Assembly (NCBI GenBank): GCA_902806595.1
Contig: CADCXC010000012.1
Span: 558,001 to 622,000, forward strand
DNA from: Pyrenopolyporus hunteri
Taxonomy: Eukaryota; Ascomycota; Sordariomycetes; Xylariales; Hypoxylaceae
Length of the DNA stretch: 64,000 bases
Direction: 5' to 3'
Both the position numbers and the translations under genes were made by a program. The notes under the pieces are model-generated. The model saw nothing but the letters and a program-made list of their open reading frames with translations. It did no database searches and was not told where the DNA came from. Shown here one piece after another: positions 54,299 to 64,000 of this stretch; the stretch's first letter is position 1, and every line of letters starts with the position of its first letter.

Positions 54299-55031
54299 GT
54301 ACATCGACCCTCCGTCTTGCCAAGGGTCTTAGAGGGACGAATTACAATGTACTATGTAGCAGTCGTGGTGTTTTGGCTTAAGGACTGGCATTGGCTGTAT
54401 GTGGTATGTGATACATAGGGCATTGGGGTCCTCGAGTACCATTCCATCCATGAATACCCGATTACGGTACCTGACTTACATGTACATACATTCGAATCGA
54501 TGTGTATATGATGCGTGTAATGCGGTGTCAAGCCATGCATAATATGTACGATGTGTACATGGGATAGCAGGTACCACCAATTTTGCATACACCCCAGCCA
54601 GCCCGTACCGAGCTAGGTACCTTGGACTTGTTCCTTTTTGTTTTTCTTTTTCGCGGGAGTTACTTGGATACCTCCCGTGGAGGGTTGAAGGGACAATGTG
54701 GGTTCCCCCTAAGGGACCCCTGGCACCCGCGATTTACAAAGTCCACGGCATAATCTGTCTCCCAATCTGTGGTCAACCGTAGTTCTCTCTCCCTCTCCCT
54801 CAGTCGCCAAAGGTCCAGCTAGGCAGTCGAAACAAACCTGATCCGTACTAGCGCCATGTTCTTTTTACATATACGCATTACCTATTCTGTGTACTTCGGT
54901 ATCACACATCATTCAATTCCCAGAAGATTCAAGTCCTGGGGGGGAGTCTGGGAGCCCTGTCACTCATGTCCAAATGACTTCGTTAGCATCACTGGAGCTC
55001 GTACGGGTGCTTCATATACACCTACCCAGAC

Positions 55032-55058
55032 ATGGGTATGGGTATGGGTATGGGCATG
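55032..55058. repeat. Hexamer TGGGTA tandem repeat
   Basis: Three perfect TGGGTA units and a fourth variant (TGGGCA). The unit resembles a telomere repeat permutation only superficially: TTAGGG would need TTAGGG/GGGTTA, whereas this is GGGTAT. It is therefore a simple microsatellite. Confidence 0.75.
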
Positions 55059-55610
55059 TCTACCATAGTATCAGATATCCTGGGGATATACTAGGTCATA
55101 TTGTCTCTCTGTTCGTTTACTCTATCCTTATCGAGATGAGCGAGATGAGCGACACTCGTACGATACCCAGCGGAAACATTCAATTTCAGATCGACCAGAG
55201 AATAAGCACGCCCGCACTCCCGCCCCCAGGTACTTCTCGTATGTATGTCTAAGTGATCGAATTGAACATCCAAGTTCACTTCAAGTATCGCATTATAGTG
55301 AGTACGGTTAAGGACCCAATAGGGATGTCGATACCAGGTCGTAGGGTCTGGACGTTACTTTAATTTTCCCGTCCTTTCAACTCTCTTACTCTGACGAATA
55401 GAATCGTGGGAACGTCCGGAGAGCTGTCTTACAAGGACAAACCCGAATGAATAATCGTAATAATAAGCCGATCCAAGCAATGGAAATTTAAAGCGTCTAG
55501 ATGTAGCCCATTGGGACATTACATTCCTGGAATCTAAGCCGTCCGTAGAGCCTGTCTCATATCTGGTAACAAGATATTATGTAGGTAGGTAGGCAGGTAG
55601 GAAGGTAGGT

Positions 55611-55826
55611 TTAAAATTTCATGCCGCTATAGGCGCATTCTTCCTTTACTACTAGCTCCCAGGCTATGCTCTGAGCTACTTGGAATATATCGTCGGGGTG
55701 TTCTGAATCCAGTAATGGCAGACGAGAGGATGTCTCAAGAATACGCCTAATAGCGGGTCTAGAGCCGGTAGCGTTGGTGCAGAACGGCAAACTTAACAAC
55801 GGCCAAGGCGGACGGATGAGACGCTA
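55611..55826 (-). pseudogene. Possible coding fragment of unknown family
   Basis: A minus-strand frame of about 71 codons from just after a TAG to TAA. Its composition is protein-like: PPWPLLSLPFCTNATG, then RRILETSSRLPLLDSEHPD, then DIFQVAQSIAWELVVKEECA. It has no ATG near its start and no usable upstream exon: the only GTATGT donor (55856) would give a 30-base intron, shorter than fungal introns. It may be the last exon of a decayed gene. No family is recognised. Confidence 0.2.
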
Positions 55827-57535
55827 GATAGCAAAAAGAGCCAAGATACATACTTCGCCGTTATGTCCCCGCCGACATGAGATGGTCATCTTGCCGACGC
55901 TATCGTCACCTTATTACATAGCTAGTTAATGTGGAGGCGAGTCTTAAAGGTGCGATCGCATATGCTAGTGTATGTACCCACTTACATACATAGGTATATA
56001 CATGCCTCCACGAAATAATAGGATTAGGTAGTGTAGGTACAGGTAGGTAGGTACATGTATGTAGGTAAACACAGCCCAGCCTGCCTCTTGTCTGCATAAA
56101 TTGCACAGCCATGCATATCTCCAGTTCTGCTAGTTCTATACCATGTAATGCATGCACGTGTACGCAGGATGCACCGCCCCCCCTTTTCCTACGTATTGCT
56201 GCGGCAGCATGCACGTGTCATACAGCAGACAGGACAGGACAGGCCATAGTGCCGTGAGGGTAAGTAGGTAATAGCATGTAATGGCTTTGAATAGGGCTTC
56301 TACGTAGTCTGATTGGCGACGTGGTCATATTTGCTGCTCTTCTCACTCTGCAGGTAACAGCACCATTAATATATGCACCACTTCTTTCGAACCGGCTGTA
56401 TGTCCGAAACGAGCGAGCCAGCTACCTTGGTGATGGTTTCACCTCGCATATGTCCGGAAGAGAGCGAAGCGGTCAACCCATTATTATTGTAAGCGGCGAG
56501 CAGTTCCTGGGATGGAGAGCTCAGGGAGGGAGTTACAACGCAAGGGGATGTGAGACTCGCATAGAGCTCCCCGAGCCGCATGTTCATACACAAAAGGTAG
56601 ACAGACCTCCGTGGTCTCGGAGCGCGAGAAAAAGAAAAGGCCGTGGCATTGTACATGGTAGCTTGGGTCACAACGGGGACCCTTGGAGCTCTCACGTCGT
56701 TCGGAAATATGCCGAGCCGTATTCTGTGCTTCGCATTGTAGATCTCAACGGTTACATGCCTACATATGACCTACCTACCTACTACCTACCTGGTATGTAT
56801 ACCTTCTCTACACGATTGACCGCGTAGATTTCGTGGAGCTTACGGACCGTAACTTGATTGTATTATACAACCCTTTCTTAAGGCACGTACCATTGAACCG
56901 ACTGTAACAGGGCTTGCAACGGGATACATAATACATAATACGTACGTATACCGCGTATATAGGTAGCATTCGTGCCTATTTAGGAAAGTTTCTAGAGCGT
57001 GTTTGACCGTTTGGAAAGACAGAACCCTGATATGCGAATCAAGTCAAGACCGTTCATTGGCTCTTCTAGTAAATTAGGTACAAGCCTACCCAAGATCGAG
57101 CGGCTTACTATGATTGGTCAGAATACGTCCCTAAACGTACCACGGTCTTAATCTAAAAAAAGAATTGTGTCTTGTATTGTACGTACCTAGGGACACTAGC
57201 AATTCTATACGCGGGTATTGTGCAACGTTCTGGGCTCCACCTGGAATTTGTGCGACAGGACAAAGTTCGTGGAGGGTAAAAAGAGGAAATGAGGGAAAAC
57301 GTATAATTCATTAAAGCTAATATCCTCAAACGTATAATAAGTAAGGTACGCCAACACGAACCTGGATTAGGTAGGTAGGTAGGTTACCCGCACGTAGCAT
57401 ATAAGCAAATACGGATAATACCTAAGAGAGACACTGGTTTTGGTCTTCCACTGAAACGGATGCAAGAGAAATCCTTTCCAGTTGTAGGTACCTCGATACG
57501 TAACATACACGACATTTATACATACATACGCGCAA

Positions 57536-57592
57536 ATAACAACAACAACAACAACCACTACTACTACTGCTGCTACTACTACTACTATTACC
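57536..57592. repeat. Compound AAC / CTA / CTG trinucleotide repeat
   Basis: An AAC run followed by CTA and CTG units. In translation it gives false homopolymers (Val, Ser or Cys runs on the minus strand), which should not be taken as coding. Confidence 0.8.
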
Positions 57593-59319
57593 ATGCAGTA
57601 AAGCCGGTCTACCTATGTACTTGGTAAGAGTGCCCACTTACACGCACATGGTACTCAACAAGGAAAGGCACGCTATTCACTGGCTACATACGAGATCGTC
57701 TCCCGACCATCTATATTCTCTCGTTTGAAACATTACTTTTATGAAAACGTCATGCCGTGTTACACCACCCGTTCGCCTCCATGCATACTACACGCGATGT
57801 TGCCACGTGAAAATCCAAAGGATCGCCCTCGTGACGGGTTGCGCATTGCACGAGTCCTGCTTACTCCACATCCTCATAGTCCATTCAACAGTCTGATCTT
57901 CGGAGCCCGGCTTGGGCGTTGACTGTTATTACTTAGTAATGAGAATCTGACAGGAGCGCGGGTAAGAATTGCGACCGGGGATTGTCGCAAACAATTCACT
58001 CATTCTCTAGAACACCACCATCACCACCGGAGCCCCGGCACGGTACCTTATGAACGTCACGAGCTAGGCATGCAGCACTCTCTGCCGTAGCATTGAGGGC
58101 CAGTGAGGGCCAGTGAGAGAGCCGTTAGATGACATCTACCATATAACTTTAGAAACAAGAAGCGAGAGCTACCCCGAGGAAAACAAACAAGAACAAAAAG
58201 GGGGATAGTCCTATATTTAGGCGGTTTCTCTCCATACTATGGAATAAACTATCTGACAGGGCTCGGTAATCATTCTCGTCTAATCGTTTGCTGTTGAATG
58301 TCCTTGGCCAGGAGTTGAATAATCAACGAATTCCTTCTTAATAAATGTCCATGATGAAATCGCTAAGCATAATGCGCTCAGCCCTATATGAGGGCTTATG
58401 AGGATTGAATTAGCTCTACATACACACATTGGCTCTCCATAAGTGTCAGCAACAAGAGACTCACAGCCACCTCCATAAAATGCCATGAGTGATCTGCGTG
58501 TCTTGGCTTTGCACCCACCGAGAGGGGAATCGAAATCGAAAAGTTCCACGAATATACCAATTTAGGCAACATAATCTTCCATTGAAAATTCCGTGAGCCG
58601 TCGCCATGCAATCCCCGTCGCCCCCCTTGCCTTGTACCTTACGCGGTATGTATAGTTAGTCGGCTCCTGCTGTATGTAAGCGCGTATTGTATCTATGCCA
58701 ACTCATCGTTGACCGGGTCTGGCGACCCTTTCATCCTAAACAGCAGAGGCTGGAGCAGCGTGATTGGCTCTGTCGCCTAAGATTGTCCTGCGAAAGATAG
58801 GAGAGCCTGTTTCGACATGACTGCAGGATAGTTGGAGAAGAAGGATGGGGGCCAAAGCGAATCCCTGATTCCACATGGGAGACGTTACACGGCGGCATAT
58901 TAATCCCCCCGACGCCAGGGGTACAGAGGTAAGCCCTAACTACAAAGTCGATCAGAAGGAATCGATCCGTTCCTGCAATCCCACGCTACAACTCGTGTCT
59001 CGCCCCCTCCCATGTAAGGAAGCCCCTGTTGCCATGTCCAGAGGCGAATCCTTCAAAGGACTTGCGGGTGCCACACAGGACTCTCTCTCGGCCGTCGACT
59101 AATACGTATCCGTCTGACAATACCGCACGACACGGGACGTCAGCGTCTTCTGATTGGAAAGACCGTGGGCGAATTTCATGCATAATTGTTACATAACTAT
59201 TGGGAGTGTAGCCGGCGTTCCTAAAAATAAACCCTCTCTCTTCTCTTTGGTTGCCACGAAAAATTGGTGTAATGTGCGTGAGAAATTAAAGCGTTATAGC
59301 CTCTAGGCGGCGCGCTATT

Positions 59320-60010
59320 ATACTATTCGACGTTTATTATAGTCAAGTCTTCCCCAAAGACCCTAAAGCAACTAGTAAGAATTGGTTTCAAAATTCCGCC
59401 GTAGGCCTGGGGCATAGGGCTGAGTTGCCGTAATGAGATGGCCAGTCCCTTGATGCCATTCATGATCTCCGTCAGATCCATGTACTTATCTGGCGTGTTA
59501 TGCTTGGTTCGCCCAATCGTAAGCGCTTCCTTCTACTCGGGTCCTACCCGTTAAACTTAAAGGGGGCACGGTACAAGCACTTTAAAATAATCCCGCGATA
59601 GCCTTTTCACCATTCTAATGAATAAAACCCCGAGATAAGATCAATAGCATTAGCCATATGGTACCCATGGAGAAGACGTCGCCTTCGGGAGTCTGACTAA
59701 GTCTCACGGCCACGCCGCGCCAGTGACCTAGTACATATATCCCTTACGTTACCTTGACGGCGAAGAAGGCTATTCGCAACAAAAGTTCGCAACAAAAGCC
59801 TACTATAGTATATTAATATTGGAAAATCAAGCCAAAGGCACACGCCAAGTCTTGGGTCTCGTCGCCTTTTTCCCATCTGAAACCTGGATGATAAGGCACC
59901 AAGCCACATGGAGATATCGTAAACAAATGATGCTGCCAAGGCGGCGTAGCCGGTGGTTCAACTTGACACAAGAAATGCTTCTTCGGGCTATACTCGACTG
60001 TTCATGGGCC
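59320..60010 (-). pseudogene. Probable decayed protein-kinase-like gene
   Basis: Reading the minus strand, pieces in different frames follow the order of a kinase domain. LGSIICLRYLHVAW near 59930-59890 resembles the helix before the catalytic loop. RLGVCLWLDF near 59840-59820 resembles the strand leading to DFG, with the G lost. TPEGDVFSMGTIWLMLL near 59690-59640 resembles the D-V-F-S-x-G motif of subdomain IX. DLTEIMNGIKGLAISL to GILKPILTSCFRV near 59480-59370 resembles C-lobe helices. Stops and frame changes separate them, and the catalytic HRD and DFG residues are not intact. Each piece is weak; the co-linear order is the evidence. If real, it is an old inactive copy. Confidence 0.3.
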
Positions 60011-61950
60011 TGAGAACTCTGATTATCAGCTTTTAGTAGGGTAGATAGTGCCAGTTGAACTTGATCATCATAAACATTTCTAGTAATGATGGACAATACG
60101 TCCAAACACATATGTAGCAACCAGAGCATCGGCGTATAAGTCGTACAGGATCGCCCACCATACATGTATGCACATATATCCATCCTTACCGTAGGCAGGA
60201 TATGTAGATGCATATCTAATTCAAAATTGCTTTCCAGGAGAGTTTCCGCCCCGCCCCGCTCGTTCGTCACTCGTGAATCCTGAGGTAGTCGGATATCCGT
60301 ATAGCAATGTAATGAATGTAGCAGGTACTTTTGGTATTGTGCGTACCTATCCTGGTACATGTGCGTATTTGCATACACGACCTCTACAACGAGTGGATCC
60401 AAGCTTAGTCGAAAACAGATAAAACTAGCGAATTTCGATCGAGAAGGGCTTGGCGTCTAAAATACCTATGTATTGTATATACATGTCCAAGACCGTCAAG
60501 CCCCTGTAGCATTTTGATGTTCTTCCCCAGAGACCCGTATCCACACTACGGGACGGGCTGTACGGTACCTTAACCACTCTACTATGGTAAAGAGCTACAT
60601 ACATGTAGTACCTGTATCCGAGGCCAGGACCCTGCTATTAGAGCACCCCACAACATGTATCAGGTACAAATACGAAGTCTCTCATGATACTATTCGGAAA
60701 TCCCTCTTCCTACTGGTTACCCATAGTAAGACCCCGGAATCAAAAGCCAAGGCAGATTTCCGGCGGATCATGGCAGTCAACCTTGCGGAAGCTTCACGTA
60801 TCAATAGCATACGGTATTCGAATATGCCGTCCGGAACCCACATCGTCTACAAAATCGCGCTATAATCAACTACCACCAGAGCCTTTACAGCGGCACTCGG
60901 GGCGCAGAGCGGACGAAAGGAAATGGCTTGGAGGATTCAAAACAGGTAGGTAGTCTTCCTGCAAGGCAACTATATACACTATATACCTGCTGTATGTAAA
61001 CGAATCCGCAATTACAAGCCACAAACCGTTACTTTGTCCTGGGTAATTCCATCCCGTCATCACTCACCCGCGCGGACGAGACATTTCTGCAAGTTTCTCG
61101 GAAACATTCCGCTAGTCGTCATAAACGAGCTTACTTTAGGGGGGGACCCTACATAACCACCACCCTCTGTATATTAAGGTAGTTAAGCGAGACAAGAAGA
61201 CGGAATAAGTCCGACACCCGGAAGTCGTACCAACCCACCGTCCTTCCGTCCCCCTTTTCAGTTACACATCTGCCTAAGTTGAGAGTACGTAGCGTGCCCC
61301 GGACGCACTTGGACTACGGACTACTCTACAATGTTGCAATCCTAGCAATATGTCAGGGCACGCATTGGCAACATCTTATTACCCGTATGAGCAGGTTAGG
61401 TCCATACTTCTTAGATTAGCTATGCGTGTCCCAACTCTTTTACAACGTCGATGGTAAATTCCGTCTAATAGCTCCCCTCTTGAACGAGCGAGCCTTGGCT
61501 CAATTAAAGGTGATGATACGTCAAGTAGACGTGCGCACGTTGCCGAGCTAGTCGGTGCCATAAGCGCGTACCTTGCAGCGAGGCCAATGGTGCTTGAACC
61601 CCCCTCCCCACCAAACCTGCTATTCCCTCTTGCGCCTCCTGGAGGCATGAGAAGGCGTCGGTGGTTGTATGCAATAGAAGATCTAAGCACTGTAATGCAA
61701 TCCTTATGCTCATAATCTAAACTCCATGAGTAAGAACCGTGATGATCTCAGCCTATAGTATAGGTAAAACAAGGCAGCTCGAATCGTAGTATGACGCTAT
61801 TTTAACTAGATCGTACAGAATGTAACGGCGGAATGAGATACACCATATTGTACCTGCTGATCCGAGGTCATGAGATCGACTAGCATCTATCCTTACGGCT
61901 CGTTACCAAATTCTTCCACAGGAGAATATGTAGATCACCAAGATAGACGC

Positions 61951-61981
61951 ACGTACATACATACATACGTACATACATACA
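61951..61981. repeat. ACAT/ACGT tetranucleotide repeat
   Basis: About seven units of ACGT or ACAT in gene-free DNA. Confidence 0.75.
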
Positions 61982-63580
61982 GAGCGAACCGTCGGACCAA
62001 GGAACGATCTGATCCTCGTACACAAAGGTATTTACGGGGTATTGAAGCCCTAACCACTTGGGGACTATTCATGCAAGGATCCGATAATAAACACAGGATC
62101 CTGGGCGTTTTCCTATAGGGTAGGGGTTAGCACTGGGGTCCGTGTGCTGTGCTGGGACGCCAATCATTACCTACTCCTGTCACATCGGCGACCTGAAAGT
62201 TGCAGAAGCCCGACAAGGCAACCAACCATATGCCAGAACGAGGAAACCGAATCAACAAGCCCATGTGCCGTAGTATATACGTACCATTTATAAAGACACA
62301 TAGCTTTCGGTAGATCTAGAAAGATGCATGGAAGGCCCAATCCCTCCAATGCCGCCAGCCGTTATCCGTGTAAGAAGCCCTTGTGAAATAACATAAGGAT
62401 CTTCGCAAGCCACCGCAGGGCCCCCCTAGAGGGATAGGATAGTGCCATAAAAGGACCACAGTACCATAGTACGTATAGTAATCAACAAAATGGACGTGGA
62501 GCTTGCGACTTTCAACAAGTTCCTTGCCAAGACCTCACCCTCCTAATATCGACGCCGGTGAAGTTTACCTAAGTCGATCCCCAAGGATTACCGGAACGCC
62601 ATGTTTCCGAGTACTTGGTAAGGTACTAGCCCTACCCGATGTCCCGTACAGAGTTTCGCCATCGATCACTTGATATGTGCCGTACCCGTGTCGAGATGAG
62701 GTAAACCCGTACCTACCTACCTAGGTAGGCTTACGGTATTGTACAATCTACACATATATACGATACAGGGAAACGAACAGGTTCGCCGAGTCTACCTACG
62801 CTAGCTTGCCTACGGAGCTTACCTAGCAGGCACTTACATAACATGAAGCTGCACAATGCGCCAGATTAGATAGTGATTTACAAACCGAGCGCTTGCCTGC
62901 CGAGATGCATGTCCAATATGTAGCGCTTGCATGTACACATGCCGTACGAATGAACTGGTGCATGTTAAGTAAGACACAGTATCGATTCTACACAGATATT
63001 GAGATAGATCAATTTCACTAACCCCTACAGAGGTGATGCCTCCTGAATCCCCTGCAATTGAAAGGCCTAGCGTACATAGTAACTGTAGGGGTTATCATGG
63101 CACAGTACAGTAAAACCAGGGCTCACCTATGTATTTTACTCTCGTTCTACCCTCATCACACCCGCAAGGAGCTAAGATATCTCCACGTGCCCGCCTCCGG
63201 CAGTGTTTCAACTAGGTACCCAGGCCCTCTAACTATCATAGTAGTCTAACGTTTCCGCTTCGGGACCGAAATACACGAGTACACAGACCACTACCTAAAG
63301 AACCCCTCATATACATACTTCATTCATATACCCCCAGTCACGCGTTATCTTACCTACCTTGGTATACTGGGACTGTCAAGCAATGCGTAGATATATTACC
63401 TATCTGTCCATATATTGTTAGAGCCAGGGGCCGTCTATATGCCACTCTTAGAGACCTAACAACTCTCAGAGTTTAAATGAGTAATTCGGCGTCAAGGTTG
63501 GTTTCACGGGGACAAGTGATCGTCGGAGGTCCAGACCGCACTATCAGTTCCGGGCCCAAAAGCCCCCGGGTTATGCCAGG

Positions 63581-63605
63581 TTTTTTTTCTTGGGGGGGGG
63601 GGGGG
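63581..63605. repeat. Poly-T run followed by a 14-base poly-G run
   Basis: Eight T, then CT, then 14 uninterrupted G (63592-63605), with another run of seven G at 63641-63647. Long G runs are rare here and are both sequencing-error prone and potentially G-quadruplex forming when combined with neighbouring G tracts. Confidence 0.8.
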
Positions 63606-64000
63606 ACGCCAGTCAGCAAGATTGAAGTCTTGAGAAAACGGGGGGGGTCGAAGCCTGTTGCCGTGCCGGAAGACCACTAAGAGTATTACGTATACAGCAT
63701 CCAAAATCCTTCCTATGCAGAAGCATGTCTCAGACTGAGCGGATACGTGCCCCCAAGCGGCCCCCCGTTACTAAGAGGCTTATTGCTTCACATGGAGTCA
63801 TAAGAAATCCGTCCTAAGATCCGGGCCCCTCGTATACGCTAGACGCGCGGGGAGCCAATACACGTCGTGACTTGGCGCTACCGCATTCCACTAGTTCAGA
63901 ATGGGATCAAGACGGGATGAGGGACTTCATGTGAACCTTAGGATGCCAACATGAATATGACGAGTCACGTCGATGCGAAACAATTGATATACGCTATAGT

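Larger units (their letters stand above)
53127..64000. other. Gene-poor, repeat-rich tract to the right edge (about 10.9 kb)
   Basis: Next to 53127 lies the promoter of the zinc-finger gene, with TATATATATATA-like sequence at 53692-53703. Beyond that no intact gene is supported. The tract holds many microsatellites, each listed separately, and TAGGTA-type repeats at 55578-55607, 56030-56070, 57368-57384 and 62705-62728. It also has one protein-kinase-like relic (about 59320-60010). The longest open frame (56321-56827) has no recognisable content. A possible coding fragment lies at 55611-55826 on the minus strand. No telomere repeat is present, so nothing shows that this is a chromosome end. 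Confidence 0.55.

Noticed and set aside
55032..55058. Possible internal telomere-like repeat
   Set aside because: The unit is TGGGTA, not a permutation of TTAGGG, and only about four copies occur.
56321..56827. Plus-strand open frame of 168 codons
   Set aside because: No recognisable domain, low-complexity TAGGTA-derived residues at its end, and no promoter or splice support; probably chance.
59827..60402. Minus-strand frame of 191 codons as an intact gene
   Set aside because: Only its last about 40 residues resemble anything (kinase-like), and the continuation lies in other frames, so it is treated as part of a relic.
60540..60600. tRNA-like string on the minus strand (AGAGTGGTTAAGG, resembling an A box)
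   Set aside because: No B box with a T-loop (GGTTCGAATCC-like) follows at the right distance and no acceptor stem pairs, so it is not called a tRNA.

Overview
The window is nuclear DNA from a filamentous ascomycete fungus (Pezizomycotina, most likely a Sordariomycete). The basis is short GT..AG introns with CTAAC/CTGAC-type branch sites, genes carrying zero to six introns, and homologues that are standard fungal housekeeping proteins. The long intergenic tracts are also full of the TAGGTA/TACCTA low-complexity motif common in this class. No bacterial operon, CRISPR array, rRNA or convincing tRNA gene was seen. Splice junctions were placed by reading donor, branch and acceptor sites, keeping reading frame across each junction, and matching the joined peptide to the family. 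Layout: (1) 1-1167, minus strand, the 5' part of a large proline-rich disordered protein running off the left edge. (2) 1168-10663, a gene-poor tract of about 9.5 kb. (3) 10664-11437, a small acidic protein with an RVxF-like C-terminus. (4) 11438-14867, another gene-poor tract with tandem repeats. (5) 14868-15952, a two-exon monoacylglycerol-lipase-like hydrolase. (6) 17055-31519, the gene-dense core: mitochondrial ABC transporter MDL1 (-), transcription-termination factor RTT103 (-), clathrin light chain (+), a small cytochrome c oxidase VIIa-like subunit (-), a mitochondrial PPR-like protein (+), the t-SNARE TLG2 (-) and calmodulin (+). (7) 33336-38150, a GH47 alpha-mannosidase and a DxxxD-type (Mn-like) cation diffusion facilitator. 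(8) 39849-40304, a probable relic of an F-box-like/2EXR-type gene. (9) 42993-47655, glycogenin (+, seven exons, one GC-AG intron) convergent with the methyltransferase EFM7 (-). (10) 51011-53126, a C2H2 zinc-finger transcription factor (-). (11) 53127-64000, a repeat-rich tract of almost 11 kb with no intact gene, only a probable decayed protein-kinase relic near 59.3-60.1 kb. The genes do not form a pathway. Themes recur: membrane traffic (clathrin light chain, TLG2, GH47), mitochondria (MDL1, COX7-like, PPR-like) and Ca/Mn handling (calmodulin, CDF), but this looks like an ordinary housekeeping neighbourhood rather than a cluster. I found no secondary-metabolite backbone gene, no intact transposase or reverse transcriptase, and no convincing new system. 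The most checkable oddities are the GC-AG intron, the overlapping upstream ATG of the PPR-like gene, the two relics, the GC-rich coding islands and the gene deserts.
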